Source: Tetrahymena elliotti 4EA (Eukaryota > Ciliophora > Oligohymenophorea > Hymenostomatida > Tetrahymenidae). From it: a DNA stretch of 64,000 bases. Location: NCBI GenBank assembly GCA_000231825.2, contig JH720293.1:1984001-2048000 (forward strand), in the 5' to 3' direction. Made by a program: the position numbers and the translations under genes. The notes under the pieces are model-generated. The model saw nothing but the letters and a program-made list of their open reading frames with translations, was not told the origin of the DNA and did no database searches. This document shows, one piece after another, positions 50,157 to 62,261 of this stretch. How positions within the stretch are numbered: position 1 is the first letter of the stretch; each line of letters starts with the position of its first letter.

Positions 50157-53100
50157 ATGAGAAGTTAACCAGCATAAAGTATAAGAAGTTCAAACCCTTT
50201 TAGCTCAGATGATGATGTATCTGACGATGATGATAAGCAATAAGACTATATCTAGACAAGTATATATTTTAACATGTTAAATAAATAACATAAGTTGAAT
50301 TGATGAATACATTTTCATCTCGATTGCTAAGATCAAAAAGTGGCAATAAAAAAATGATTTCCATATTTTTGAAAGCAAAATTTAACTTTTTTATATTTAT
50401 ATTTACATAGCTAAGCCATATGAAGAGCATTTTGAAAAATTCAATTAGCAATTCAACAATTATATTCAAAAGACTAAAGAATTAGATTAAAAATATTAAA
50501 TGCCTCTCGGAGATACACCTTTCAATCTCCTTCATTTAAATGTGAATGTAAATATGATTTATTTAAAGAAATTACACAATTTATAACAATTTAAATGAAA
50601 AACATAAAAAATTAATGATTGTTAATTTGAATATTGTTTATTTTAACAAAATTTCTATTATTATAATAGCAATAAGTTCAAAAATAAGGTTTATTTGATG
50701 TAAACTAAACGGACAACGTATTTTATGACAAAGTTTCAGCTACTTTTACCTACTTGGATACAGAAATCGGAAAGATTATAGAAGTCGTAATGAAAATTAA
50801 AGTTTAATATAGAAATATGTTAGATTGTTTGTTTGAATATTGAAAAAATAAGAATGAGCTATATTTATTATCAATAATTTATTCTCTTACCAGAAATACA
50901 AATACTGATACGCAAAATATCTTTTATTAAAAACTATTGCATAAAAAATTTTTAGGAAAGCAAGAGTATTTTAAGGAAAGCGAAAATTGAAATAAATTTG
51001 CAAATCAAATATTTATTAACAATTAATTTCTCATGATATTTTAAAGCAAATATAAAATCAAATAAAAATAGTTTAATCAAACAATAATTAATATTAATTA
51101 AAAAAAAACCTAATTAAGCTATCATTTTAATTGATTGTTTATTATTTTTAAAAATTAGTTTGAAAATAAAATTCTTAATGTGATATCAATGTATGGTGAA
51201 AGAGCTTTAGATGATTTCTAAGATGAAGAAGAATTTCCTTTATTAGAAGGATAAGCTGAATTTGAAATGTCAAAACTTTCTCCAATATTTAAGCAAGTAA
51301 AATATTTTTGAATTATTTAAAATAGATTAAAATTATTGTAAATATGACAAAAGAGTTTAGATTTGATCAAGAAGATAATGGGTATTCTCTACAATTTAAT
51401 CAATCAGATAAATATAATATATTACAAGAAAAATGATTTGCATAAAAATGTTTTCAAAAATGTGGAAATGAATAGTGTTTTCTAGACTATTGGTAAGGGT
51501 TTATCAGTTGTCTATGTTCTTGACTGTGCTATCAACTAAAACAAGAAAATTCGTGACCATTGGAATGTCTATAAACGTATGATCAAGATTATTTAAACAG
51601 ACCCATAAAAATTCGGCAGTGATTCTAAAACTGTTAAGAGATTTGAAAAAAATATTGCTCGTTTAGATAAAACTGTCCTTAGTGGAGCTTGTGTATAAGC
51701 AGTACTTGAATAAAATTATGATGCTAATAAACACTTTACTTCAGACTAGCTTAAGCAATAAAATTTGTGTCTTTTAACTAAAAACAAAGACCTAATAGAA
51801 CTCTTTGAAAATTATTTCAAATAACAAATTGTGTTCTACAATGATATTTTAGATACTACATCTGAAGTTTAGGAAAGAAAAGATTTACTTTACTTCTTAT
51901 GTACATATGCATTTTTCCGTAAGGTCTTCCCAGAGGAGCAAGATAAGAAAATATACAAATCTCTTTGGACTCTTTAAAAAAAATCACCTGTCCTTGAAGG
52001 ACACACTCATATCTTCTGTTACGTATATAAGTTCTTGAGATATGTATGTCCCCTGAGTAAAAGTACTACACTTGACCCAAAAGAACCTGAAATATTTACT
52101 AAACTTTATGTTTAAGATTTGGATATCTAAATTCCTAAAAAAATCAATGCTTTTTATGAAGATTTTTGCTACTGGGTATCTCGTATGGAGTCAATATTAA
52201 CATCAAATACAGCATTGGCAACTGGAGAAAAAAGTAAGAGAGATAGGTCTATCAAAATAGTTGAAGAATACACTTCTTACAGAGTTAGATTGTTAATAAA
52301 GGCGTAATTTTTATCAATCTAAATAAATTTTCATTTTTTCATTTTAAAAATTTTAAAATAAAAGATTACAAATGTCAAGTCAAATTAAGCAAATGATTAC
52401 AACAAATTTGATGCTTCATATTAATGAAGGAATTGGTTTTACTCCATAGCTAATTAAATTTGTAGTTAAAGGTATTGTTATGCTAAAAGCTATAGAGTCA
52501 GTTTATATCTCAAAAATAGAGGCCTTTTAACCTCATATGTTATTGAAATCATTAATAAAGTAATTGCTTGCTATTCTAGGTGTCACATATGAAAAGTTAA
52601 CTAAAGCTGACTACAAATAAAAGAAGCCTGTTTTTAATGAATTCAGAGCTGCTATATAAAATGTGATAAAAAATCTACGTGGTCCCATAACTTCTTTAAA
52701 AATCTCTACTATGGAGTTTGCATTGAACTTTATTACTTCAAATTTCGTCACTGAGAAAAAAGAAGGATAAGATATCAAGTAATTTTTTATTATTCTTAAA
52801 TAATATATTTAGTTCAGAGAAAACACTAATTTCATACTTTTAATCTCTGAAACTAAAATTGCATCATCTTAAATTATTTTGCAAATCTAATTTAAAATAA
52901 TTTATAACTTGTACAAAAAAATAGCTGATATGATTGAAAAATGAATTACAATTAAAAAATGATAAAAATAATTTGAATAAAGTTTTTTGCAATTTCATTT
53001 AATAAAAAATATTTACTAATAAAATAGATTCATATTCTGGAAAATAAAAACTATTTCTTAATTCTAATATAATATCTCGAAGGCAACTAATTGTTCATTC

Positions 53101-55018
53101 TTATTTTGGTGTAAAGATATTCTTCCTTTAGCCATCAAGCAATTCTTTGAAAACCCCAGCCAATCTAAGAGATTGATTTATCTTTCTTAAGCTATAAGCG
53201 ATACTGTCCCTATAGTAAAGGCAACTCTTCATCTATAAAATCCACTTTATATGTATGAAACTTTTAAAGATGAAGTAATCACCACCTTCAAAGATGTAAA
53301 TATTATTAAAATATTCCTTAACAAGGATTTATTTAAAATTTATTTACTCAAAAGGAATATTTAGTACCTCTTACAAGACAGATTGAAGATTTTTTGAGAA
53401 TTCAAATTCATGCAATGCTTATTGATAAGGTTGTTGGAAAAAATCCTTTTAAAGATGAAATCACAAATATCAAAAAACTTCTTGAATTAGAATAAATTTA
53501 ATTTTTCGATGTCATTATTGATATCAAGAAAGAAATTCAAAACTAATTGAATGAAAAATTCTACAATTTAAATGTTTTGAATATGCATGACATGGAAACT
53601 TATGAATAAATGAGAGTGCTTGCCAAATTCTACTTTGATGTCAATCTTATTAATGTTTATATTCCTAGTTAAACTATAGAATAAGGTTAATTGGATATTT
53701 TGCAAATTTTAAGAAACATCCCTACATTTGTTGATACCTACACTTATAATTTGCATAATTAAACATTCACTTAGATCACTACAGAGAGCAAGTTAGTCCA
53801 AACAATTGGTATTTAGTAAATTTCTGACTCAATTAGAACCCATGGCCTTGGTATATTAAATACTACAGTCAATTCTATTTTTAAATACATTGCTAAGTAA
53901 ATTTTATTTTTTGAGATCTAAATAAACTAAATAGCTTAATTTTTGAAATAGAAAAATTGAAATTCTCAGCAATTTACTATATGATGAAATCATTCTTTAA
54001 AATTTGATCAGAGAAGAAAAGTGGTTTTAAGAAAATAAGGTAGATATTGATGGCTATTATCCTTATGAAAGAGCTAAAAAATTATCAAGTAATCTTAAAA
54101 AATTAGGTGTTTCTAAAGAAGGAAACACCTATCTTGATTAGTTTAGAATTATTATCACATAAATTGGTAACTCACTAGGGTAATTTTTTGAAATTTAATC
54201 TAAATAGATATCAAATCAAATTTAAAATTAAAATAATTAGTTTTATAAGATTATTGAGATCAGCGAGTTTGAACTATTGCTCTAAGAGCATTGAATTTTT
54301 ACCATACCAAATGGACTCAGAAGAATCATTTATAGAATTAGCAAAATAAGCCATGAGTGGTTAAGCAACTATAAAGGCTGCTAAGGAGCTTGATGATATC
54401 TTACTTTAACTTAAAAGCTATTTCTCCTCGGGAACTGATTATCTTAAAAGAATAGTCTCAACTATGAGCAAATATGCATAGAGTGATTCTCAAAAGCATT
54501 TCACAAACTTCCATCTTTTAGTTCCTTGTCTCACTTTGAATTATGTTACTCATGTCTTAGTATCCAAAGAAAAAATCCCTTTGAAGAATAATTAAAATGG
54601 CTTCTTATGTGTAAAATAAATTTAGAATCAATCATTAATTTAAACAAGCTTTTTTAAATTAAAATTAGAATGATGGTTTCATTATCGGTATTGCTTATAT
54701 CTTAAAATTATATAATCTTGAAGAAAAATTCCACTTAATCCACTGGTAAGAAGAAGTTAGAAAGGTATACAAAGAGGAATTAGAATAAATCAAAGTTATT
54801 TCCTAGGCAAATACTACTTAAATCTCCACCCATAGACTTTAAGAGGTAATATTTCACTTAAATTGTATTTAATTTTAATTTTTAATATCAATAATAAAAA
54901 GATGACTCTCCAGAATGATCTTTCAATCAAAAAATTAGAAAGTAACTTATTTGAGTACAACATGTTCTTTAACACTTTCTAAGCTTGCAAAATCTTGTTT
55001 AGAGAAGATCCTGTTTGA
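50157..55018 (+). CDS. WASHC4: WASH complex subunit 4 (SWIP/WASHC4)
   Basis: The spliced product follows SWIP along its whole length. Early exons give KPYEEHFEKFNQQFNNYI and MYGERALDDFQDEEEFPLL. The middle has DHWNVYKRMIKII, DPQKFGSDSKTVKRFEK and then WVSRMESILTS. Late exons give ISDSIRTHGLGILNTTVNS, YPYERAKKLSSNLKKLGVSK, then TYLDQFRIIITQIGNSLG. The C-terminal block has TNFHLLVPCLTLNYV, NDGFIIGIAYILKLY and FFNTFQACKILFRED. SWIP stabilises the WASH complex, which drives Arp2/3 actin assembly on endosomes for sorting. The start at 50157 opens with a Ser/Asp-rich leader (SSDDDVSDDDDK) absent from the core family. About a dozen small introns are present. The gene ends at TGA 55016-55018. Confidence 0.9.
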
Positions 55019-55706
55019 GACTGATTTAAAAAAACTCAGTCCTTTGTAACAAAAATGGTTTTATAAAACAACTTTTAATAAATTAAGTTGTAATTATATT
55101 TTTCTTATAATAAATGCATCATTTAAAACTCTATATTTTATTTTTATTTGCTCACTTAAGCACTTCTTTATTCCTAACAATATAAAATGTTAAATTGGAT
55201 AAAAAATATTTAAAGAAATGTGATTTGCATAATTTATAAAAAATAATTTAATTAAATTATTCATTTAAAACTCCTTATTTTATTTTTATTGTAATGTTAA
55301 GATCTTAATACCTTTTTAATTTTTTTCATATTTTTTCACTTAAGCATTTAATTTCACGCAAAGTAATGTATTAAGTTGGATTTTAAATACTTTTAGAATT
55401 AAATTTATTGTTAAATAAAATAAGATTATTTGCACAATGAAAGTAAAATATTTTTTTAGGATTTTTGAAGAAATGAGCTAAAAAAAATAAATCTTTCAAT
55501 TAAATTTTTAAATAAGTATATATTTTTAATATCACTTATACAAAAAATATCTAGAATTTGCTATTAAAAACCCAAACAGATCCCAAAGTATATAGATAGG
55601 CAGGTGATACTAAATATTCAAAAAATAATAAATAGAAGTTTTTATCTCTAATTATGAGAATAGCAATTTATATTAACAAATATTTATATTTAAGTATTCT
55701 ATTTTT
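55019..55706. repeat. Spacer with a diverged tandem duplication
   Basis: Two related blocks begin with the shared atttaaaactc at 55121 and 55263, and both continue with tattttatttttatt. Both later share cacttaagca (55153 and 55337) and a ttaa(a/g)ttgga segment. The second copy carries an insertion of about 40 bases. The blocks lie between the converging ends of WASHC4 and the next gene. Confidence 0.5.
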
Positions 55707-56187
55707 TCAAAAATCTTCATCTGCTTTAGTTTCAAAAACATCCATAAGAGTTACCTTACCACCACCTTTCTTTTTACCAATTTTAATACCTCTCATCAAT
55801 ATTCTCATTTTTCTCAATTCAATCATCATTTTGTGTCTTTCTTTTTGTTCATAGTATTAAACCCAAGGGAAACCACTTGCAAGATCATGTGCATAAGTAT
55901 TAAACTCTGCCTAAAATATTTTAAAAATGAATTCAAAAAGAGTACACTTCAAAAAAGTAAAAAGTGAATCTCAATATCAATAAAATATTTACAAGTTCTT
56001 TTTCAGGACTGAACTTCTTTTAAAGTTCCTTGTTACCACTTCTTAAATTACCACTAATATTTGTACCAAAAATTCTAGAGCTAGCTAACATAATTTTTTG
56101 AGAACCAGTCAAGGCAAGAGGATTCAATGCACTTCTTACAGATGGGTTAATACCCATCTTGAAATTAGGTAACTTGATGTAAGGCAT
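55707..56187 (-). CDS. Small basic protein of 132 residues, two exons
   Basis: Exon 1 (56187-55993, 65 codons) starts MPYIKLPNFKMGINPSVRSA. Exon 2 (55910-55707) gives EFNTYAHDLASGFPWVQYYE, then a strongly basic helix RHKMMIELRKMRILMRG and a Gly/Lys loop IGKKKGGGKV. It ends ETKADEDF and TGA. The intron (GTAAATATT to ttttag) splits between complete codons. Codon use is well biased and TAA/TAG glutamines are few, suggesting good expression. I do not recognise the family. The basic profile would suit a ribosomal or mitochondrial-complex accessory protein, which is only a guess. Confidence 0.78.
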
Positions 56188-56779
56188 ATATAAATCAAAG
56201 TTTAATTATTTTAGATTATATTCTTTTTTTGAATATATATTTACCCAAAATTTTGATAAATATATTAATGAAAGAATCTTTAATTTTTTAACAAACAAAT
56301 GCACAAATTATTTTAAAACTAGAATATTAATAAACACAATATCTATTTACTTTTAAAACATCTTGATAATCATTCAAAATCATTTAAAATATTTTTAAAT
56401 TTAGTCAAAGTTCATTTATCAAAAATAGTTTTTTTTTTTTTCTTTCTAAAAATGACATATCCTTGATAAGAACAAAGATATTAGCAAATGCTTGCAATTT
56501 TAAAATCTTTTAATCTAGATTAAATTAAATAAGAATAAAACATTGTCAAATCCTAATAATCAGAATTTACTGAATAAAATATTAGACTGTTAAAAAGTAA
56601 GAATTATTTCTATTTAAAAAGTAGAATTTATCTTATTTAAATAAAGCTTTTAATCTAATTGAAGAATTTTAAAAGACTAATAGAAAAATCTGAAAAGATT
56701 TTACATTTGATATATAATTGAAATTGGATAAAATATTAAAATTAAGATTTCCTTAAATTTTATACAAAATATAGAATAA
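56188..56779. other. Divergent spacer between two small genes
   Basis: This AT-rich spacer should hold promoters of two small divergent genes. A run of T lies at about 56430-56441. No other feature is seen. Confidence 0.5.
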
Positions 56780-57440
56780 ATGGATCTCTCTTTCCTTAAA
56801 GATATTTCAGGTAATGTGTTTCAATTGTTTTGCTCATTGATTTTAAAATATTTTTCAATTTTCTTTTGCTTAAGCAAAAACCTACTAAAAAAATCACATG
56901 ATAATAAATAGCTGTGAAATAAAGATTTGAAAATGCAAAGAGAGCATTTAAATTATAATTTACTGATGAAGAGAGGTATTTTGATTTCAATGTAACATTT
57001 TCAATTTTTAATTAAAATTTTAGGAATTTGAAGTTTAGATTTGGTAGAATGCATTTGGGAAGCTACGCAGCTTTTGCTATTGCCTACTATAATCTACATC
57101 ATCTTTAATAAAAAATAATAAAGTAATCTATCCATCTGACTAAATCTAAAAATCCTAAAATTATAAAGTTTGTAAATAAATAATAAAATTTTTCATTCAT
57201 TTAATAAGTTTTTTTTATATTCAGACAAAAGGGTATCTTAACATATTTTATTATATTGGGCTAGTAGCAGTATGGCACATTCCTTCCTTGTCAAGTGAGC
57301 TTGCCTTTAAACTTTACTTTTCTACAGCCTCAGCTACTTATGCTTTTTTGACAATTAATTAAAAAAATATCTAATCACTAATTTCAGATTAAAATATTTA
57401 AGATGTTATTAATGATTTAGAAACAACAACAATAGAATGA
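56780..57440 (+). CDS. Small membrane protein of about 153 residues, four exons
   Basis: The exons join as MDLSFLKDIS, then AVKQRFENAKRAFKLQFTDE, then RFGRMHLGSYAAFAIAYYNL, then TKGYLNIFYYIGLVAVWHIP. Phases agree at every junction (donors GTAATG, GTATTT, GTAAAT; acceptors aaatag, ttttag, attcag). Two or three hydrophobic segments are visible: SYAAFAIAYY, FYYIGLVAVW and YFSTASATYAFLTI. The soluble tail ends DLETTTIE and TGA 57438-57440. The size and Gly/Arg before the first helix resemble small inner-membrane subunits, but no named family is recognised. Confidence 0.68.
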
Positions 57441-57660
57441 ATATTCCAATTAATAAAATTAAAAATTTAATATATTAGATATTTTAGATGTTTTATGTTT
57501 AGTTGTAAGATTCAAATAATAAATAAATAAAATATTTTCATTTAATTTTTTTAAGTGAAATGATGGAGATGATAATAATAATAAAGAATAATAAAATAAT
57601 ACAAATAGATAAATTACAATTTCAATATTGAAAATATTTTAAACTAAATCAATCAATTAA

Positions 57661-59125
57661 TCAACTAGAAAGAGAGGGAGCAAGGAAAGAACCACAAGCT
57701 ATACCAAAAGTCAAACTGAAAGAGCTGATGAAAGCAATTAATTCAGATTGTTTCTTACTGTTACCTCTAGTAGGACCTAAGAACATCAAACCACCAGTGC
57801 AAAAACCGTTTGTTGTGGCAAAAAGAAGCATGTTAATATAAGCGAAGGCATCATTACTGAAGAAGGAATTATCAGGTTCGTGCATAGTCATCAAAAAAGT
57901 GAAGAAGAAAACAAATCTAGAAGTAACAACACCATATAAAATAGGGATGTTGTAAAATTTAAAGTTGCAAATATATTTTCCTATAATATCACCCATATTG
58001 TAAGTAGTTAACATAAGTAAACTATTTTTATTATAAAAAATTTTAGTAAGTAAATGATTATTAAATTTTATTAATCTTAGCAATTAATTATTCAGGCTAA
58101 TTTTCAAAATTATTTATTTAATTTACGTTGCCCAATTTGAAGGAAGGTAGTAGTATGCAGGTTTATTAAAGACAGAAACACCAGGGAAGAGCATAAAGGT
58201 TTAAATATAGATCATGAAAATGAAGAAAGGTACAAAACGAGCAAGCTTAATACCACTAAGAATCTTATTACCATAGGCCTTAAGTTAATCTCCTACAGAT
58301 TTCTTTTTACCAACAAGAGGAGCTTCTTCTTCAGCCGAAATAGCAGAAACTGTATTATTTTCATCGTCTCCATCTTATCCACTTTCTTCTTGTTGCTTTT
58401 AAATATGTAAGTAATAATCACTCTTTACAAATACGATTTAAGACCATATTGCAAAAAGGGTGATGATGACAGCTATAGCAAAATAAATAATTGTTCCGAT
58501 TTTTTATCCATCTTCTGAATCACCGAAAGTAGCTAACATAATTGCACTAGCAGCATTCATAGTTAAACCACTAACACCAGTAGAAACCCAATATAAACCT
58601 ATATAAATAATGTAAAAATTAGTAAAACGAGTTAATTTAATCTTTAAATGAACATCCAATTAGAAAATATCTTTATAATTTTAAAGCTATTTAAATTTAT
58701 TTACCTGTTAAACTACCATGAACCTAACTAGCTAAACCAATACAAGAGTTTTATGCAACACTATTAAAGCTACCAATAATAAAAGTAGTTACCAAACAGA
58801 GGGCAAAACCGGCCTTGTTTTAGAGGCCAAGAGTAATTAAGGGTAAGAGGATCATAAATACACATATAGCAGCTAAACAGTAAGAGATACGTTTAGTAAG
58901 AGAAATAAATTCACCAAGCTTAGGAACTAATAAACCCCAAACGAAGTTACCAAAAAAGAGAGGGATGGGGAATAAGAAAGAGACATCGCCATAGTCGTCT
59001 TTAGGATAATAATTAGAGAAGAAATTTAAGGCTGTCAAAATAGCATTCCAACCTATAAGTGAAGCTATACCTAACAAAACGAATGTTAACTTATGCTAGA
59101 AAGTGATAGTTTATTCACCAGACAT
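57661..59125 (-). CDS. Equilibrative nucleoside transporter (ENT, SLC29 family)
   Basis: This multi-pass transporter moves nucleosides or nucleobases down their gradient. Helix 1 carries the ENT motif LGIASLIGWNAILTALNFF. The region SFNSVAQNSCIGLASQVHGS matches the conserved helix 4-5 segment. YNMGDIIGKYI is the N-x-GD-x-x-G signature of helix 8. A Glu/Asp/Gln-rich cytosolic loop after helix 6 (QKQQEESGQDGDDENN) is normal for the family. Two introns are seen, one at 58599-58704 and one near 58080-58126. The start MSGEQTITFQHK lies at 59125. The end GSFLAPSLSS is followed by TGA 57661-57663. Codons are rich in G+C for this genome, suggesting strong expression. About 11 helices can be counted. 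Confidence 0.9.
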
Positions 59126-60600
59126 TTGTTTATTTAGTTTATTCTATATGATTGTTTTTTCTACTTTTTGTAAATTTAAACAATTTAATTACAAATGAAT
59201 GTTTTTTAATAATAATAATTATAATACTTTTGATCTCTATCAACACAAGCTATTTTTAAAGTGAACAATTTTTTTTAATTAATGAATTGTCAATTACTTA
59301 ATATCTATCTATAAATAATGATTAAGCAGTCTTTAAATTAAAAAAGACAATTTCAACTATCTTACTGCAACTAAAATTAAAGTTTAGCCAAAACTGATAA
59401 ATTTATTCACATACTTAAAGTGGTTAATTACTTTTCTGCACAAGGGTAAATGTAAAATAAAAGGCCCCTTTATTTTTTACTCTAAATAATTTCAAATCAT
59501 TTTAAAATTACTCCCTTTATTCAAATTATGGTAAGCGAATACTTAACCTGACTAAATTTATTTAAGATTAGGGAATAGTATTCAAAGACCCCCACTAAAT
59601 TTTATATAACTCTAATTACTTCTAAAGATCTAATTTTTTATTATAAGAAACTTTAGAATCAATAACTTATGATCAATTCTAATATATTTACAAACAAAAA
59701 GAAAATAGATTTTTCTCAAGAAACATTTTATGAAAAAAATAAAATATCGCTAATTTATCAAAGTAGATTACAACAAAACAGAAAAAAACTAAGATTTTAA
59801 ATTTGATTAAAAGTCTAAATTTTGGAATTCCCTTTAGAGATTTGTAATGTAAACTAATTTCCATAATTATTCTATAAAGAATACTTATTTATTCTGAGAT
59901 AGGGATATTAAAAGCGATAATCAATTAATTCGTAAGGAATAATTGTTATTTTTTTGATTGATAAGAAGAATTAATCTTATTAATTCTATTCGTGCCTCTT
60001 ATTAATTTTGTATTTTTAAATACACCATTTTCATTTCGCTATGAAGAATGAAAAGAAAATAATTTATTATTGCTCACTGATAAAATATCTCATTGAATGA
60101 TGGCCTAAAAAGTACTTTCTTAAAATTTCATTAAAAATGGATTTTTAAAACATTTTCTTTTAAGATATTGTGATTTGATTCATAAATATAAAATACAATT
60201 CAACAAAATATGTTTGATGATTGAAATAATTAAATCAAAGAATTAAAAAAAATTGTTTCTAATTATCAAAAATAAAATAATGTAAGGTATTTTCTTCTTT
60301 ATTAGGGTCCCCCCTACATTTTATAATACACATGACTAAAAAATAAAAATATAAAACAAAATAAATACGTCAAATTTAAATCTTAAGTTATTTAAAAAAA
60401 ATCCTGTTTCTTGGGAATATTATTGATTAAATTAAGGTTTTCATATGGTCCCCCTAAATTTTTATAAATATGCATTACTAAAGAATATTAAACAAAATAA
60501 ATACTCCAAATTTAAATATTAAGATATATTTAAAAATAACATCCAGTTTCTCTATGATCTTCGATTAAAAAGGTTTTCATAAACTAAATAAATCAAATAA
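59126..60600. other. AT-rich spacer with diverged tandem repeat
   Basis: The right part holds a tandem repeat annotated separately. A related C-rich motif, gacccccactaaatttta, at about 59586 may be a third, older copy. Otherwise I see AT-rich sequence with no gene. Confidence 0.45.
60306..60580. repeat. Two diverged tandem copies (about 135-141 bases) starting with ggtccccc
   Basis: Copy A begins ggtccccccta at 60306 and copy B ggtccccctaaa at 60447. Both continue with acaaaataaatac, then caaatttaaat-a/c-ttaag, then gtttct, and close with aggttttcat (60435 and 60571). Identity is high in these blocks and broken by small indels. No terminal inverted repeat or coding frame is seen, so this is a tandem duplication and not an obvious transposon. 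Confidence 0.65.
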
Positions 60601-61800
60601 TGTTTAAGAAGGAGAAAATAAAATATAATTTTAGATATCTTTTTTAAAAGTTAATATCATTAGTAAGTAGATATTGTGATTGTATATTTTATTTTTATAT
60701 ACAAAAGGTTAGCGAAAAGGACAGTTAATTATCCTATGATATGCTATTTCTTCTATCTCACTTTCTTTAAATTCAAAGTAGTGTACCCATGATTAAAAAT
60801 CATATTATAAAAGAAATTCAGATTTAGCCAAATATTATTTCATTAAAGGTTTTGAAATATATCCAATAATAAATTCTGGATGTTTCAACAGTTAAAGATC
60901 AATATTTTAATTTAACTTAAATGTTATGGATTTATAATTATTCTAAGCATAAGCTCAATTTTTTAAAGCTCTCAGTTATTATTGCTAAAGTTCTTTAATA
61001 TCACTCTAAACTCCAATTAAACTAAAATGTATTTTAAATGCATTTAATTATTTATTATCTTATTCCAATAATTCATTTAATTATTCAAAGTACGTGTTTT
61101 TACTTATTTATATATTATATCACATGTTAATTTTCTTTGCCTTAGAAATAAAAAATTTAAATATTCATCAAAATTATGTATATTGTTAATAGTTTAAACT
61201 ATATTACATTTAAATCAAAGAAAAAGTATATCATTATTATGTGAAAGCCTGCAAAAACCATAACAATAACTTTACTAACAACTAAATAAAGTTTTAATCC
61301 ATAACTGAAATTTGTTATTGAAATTAGAATAAATATATTTGGTAAATTTTAAAATTAAATTTCTCCAAAATAAACTTCTATTATTAGAAGATCGCAAAAT
61401 ATATCTACAATATTTTTTTAACAAATATAGCTTTGAGTAATTTATAGTCAGAATATTCAAATTTAGCCATTGTTATATGGAAATATCTAAGTCTATCAAA
61501 TACACATTTTAGATAAACAAGAACTAATTTATTTCTCATTTCTAATTTGGTTTAAAAGTAAATCAAAAAAAAATCAGAGCCACTTTTAGTTTTTTCAAGA
61601 CCTTTTAAGTAGTTTATCCAATTTTATTTAAAATCGTATGTATTTTAATTAAATTTGAGGCATAAACAAATAGTACTATTATAGATAGATACTTCAATGT
61701 GAGAGAGTTCTCTTCAATTATAATTTATAAATTTACTATCAAATTTAAAATGGTTAGTATTAAATAGATGAAAAAGAATACCAATTTTTCTATTTTTTTT
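60600..61800 (-). pseudogene. Degraded protein-coding gene with in-frame TGA codons
   Basis: Protein-like stretches lie in one region on the minus strand but are cut by TGA. The clearest piece, at about 60600-60945, reads LLKHPEFIIGYISKPLMKQY, then FLLQYDFQSWVHYFEFKESE and EIEEIAYHRIINCPF. Upstream in the same frame is FEQLNELLEQDNKQLNAFKI, then SLIGVQSDIKELQ, separated from it by one TGA. Further upstream (61460-61800) FDSKFINYN is followed by TGA, and then NYLKGLEKTKSGSDFFLIYF. No intron that I can place removes all the stops. It could be a pseudogene, or an intron-rich live gene that I have misjoined. Ends are approximate, and no family is recognised. Confidence 0.4.
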
Positions 61801-62261
61801 CATTATTAATATGTTGTTGGTTTAATATTAAATTTTAGATTTTGGATTTTATCTAATTTTAATTAATTTTATGAAGATTCTAGTTATTTAAGAAAAATCT
61901 ATTTGTTTTCATAATTTTGTGTTTAATATCAAACTCTTTAAAAAATGTATTGAAAATATTTATAAAAAAATTTTAAATCATACTTTAATTCTTATTTTTT
62001 TATGTTTTTAAAGTTACAAAAAATGATAAAAACTGGTACCATAATAACTAATAATAACTAGAGTTTGAAAGAAGAATAAAATTAAAATAATAATAGTAAT
62101 TTTTTCATTTCTCTCCAATAATAATATTTTAAGGTGTATGTCATTTAAAAAATATCAATTAAATTTAAGGCTAATACTTAAAAAAAAAGCGGTCTATGTC
62201 TATACAAAAAATGGATTTATATTAAATATCTATATTTTTATGTATGTTGCTTTCTACTAAA
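61801..62261. other. Spacer downstream of the alanyl-tRNA synthetase gene
   Basis: AT-rich sequence with no coding signal; it includes the 3' flank of the synthetase gene. Confidence 0.45.
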
